This document shows positions 6,778 to 6,893 of a DNA stretch of 6,893 nucleotides, in pieces. The position numbers were made by a program, and so were the translations under genes. The DNA lies in the NCBI GenBank assembly GCA_030621455.1, contig JAUXHQ010000104.1, positions 1 through 6,893 on the forward strand. The letters are read 5' to 3'. Each line of letters starts with the position of its first letter. Within the stretch, counting starts at the first letter, position 1. Below the pieces are notes generated by a model. The model did no database searches. It saw only the letters and a program-made list of their open reading frames with translations, and had not been told where the DNA came from. The DNA comes from Deltaproteobacteria bacterium (GTDB lineage Bacteria; Desulfobacterota; UBA8473).

Positions 6778-6893
6778 ACCTCACCCCATTACTCAAGCAC
6801 ACCTGCTAAGTAAAGCATATAAACTAGGTTAATTGATCAAATTTGTCAAGGCTAATTAGTGTCCATCCATTAATGAACTTTTGAGAAAGCGGG
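6778..6893. other. Upstream region of murI, no gene seen
   Basis: The last 116 bases contain the murI ribosome binding site and promoter candidate. Beyond the -35 element (6850-6893) no coding sequence, tRNA or terminator is recognisable; the segment is cut by the window end. Confidence 0.5.
6821..6849 (-). promoter_or_regulatory. Sigma-70-type promoter candidate for murI
   Basis: On the minus strand a perfect TTGACA (6849-6844) is followed after 17 bases by TAGTTT (6826-6821), a poor -10 matching TATAAT at 3 of 6 positions. More TATAAT-like bases lie a few positions further on, at worse spacing. The spacer is A/T-rich and contains the 8-bp palindrome TTGATCAA (6833-6840). It is suitably placed to drive murI and the genes behind it. 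Confidence 0.45.

Overview
The window looks like chromosomal DNA from an anaerobic bacterium, most likely a sulfate reducer or syntroph of the Desulfobacterota (former Deltaproteobacteria). This is an inference from four things: a single-cluster [4Fe-4S] ferredoxin of the type common in sulfate reducers, a textbook sigma-54 promoter, a GerMN-domain gene next to murI in what looks like a Gram-negative setting, and an EF-G that differs from the canonical str-operon protein. No rRNA, tRNA, CRISPR array or insertion sequence was seen.

Layout. On the minus strand at the left end is a 95-residue ferredoxin (8-295). It is divergent from a plus-strand gene for an 856-residue membrane-anchored P-loop GTPase-like protein (733-3303). 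The 437-base gap between them carries a near-perfect -24/-12 sigma-54 promoter (432-446) pointing at the GTPase gene, an imperfect inverted repeat upstream at a distance that would suit an enhancer-binding protein, and a long leader with an imperfect stem-loop and a 10-bp palindrome. On the minus strand at the right end is a tightly packed set transcribed right to left: murI (glutamate racemase), a GerMN-domain membrane protein, and fusA (elongation factor G). It probably starts from a promoter with a perfect TTGACA box at 6844-6849. fusA and the GTPase gene converge with only 7 bases between their stop codons.

How the genes relate. MurI supplies D-glutamate for peptidoglycan. The murI-gerM adjacency echoes the racE-gerM-rph cluster of Bacillus subtilis, but here an EF-G gene occupies the place after gerM. 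The EF-G keeps all GTPase motifs, yet has an altered domain IV tip loop and a short C-terminus, so it may be one of two or more EF-G paralogues in the genome. The ferredoxin is a generic low-potential electron carrier whose partner is not visible.

The most unusual item is the 856-residue protein. It has an N-terminal GTPase-like domain with arginine in place of the P-loop lysine, one central membrane helix, a charged helical region containing an ungapped 60-residue tandem duplication, and a beta-rich C-terminus with a C2-like motif. Its sigma-54 promoter suggests activator-dependent expression. I recognise no named family for the whole chain, and its function is unknown.
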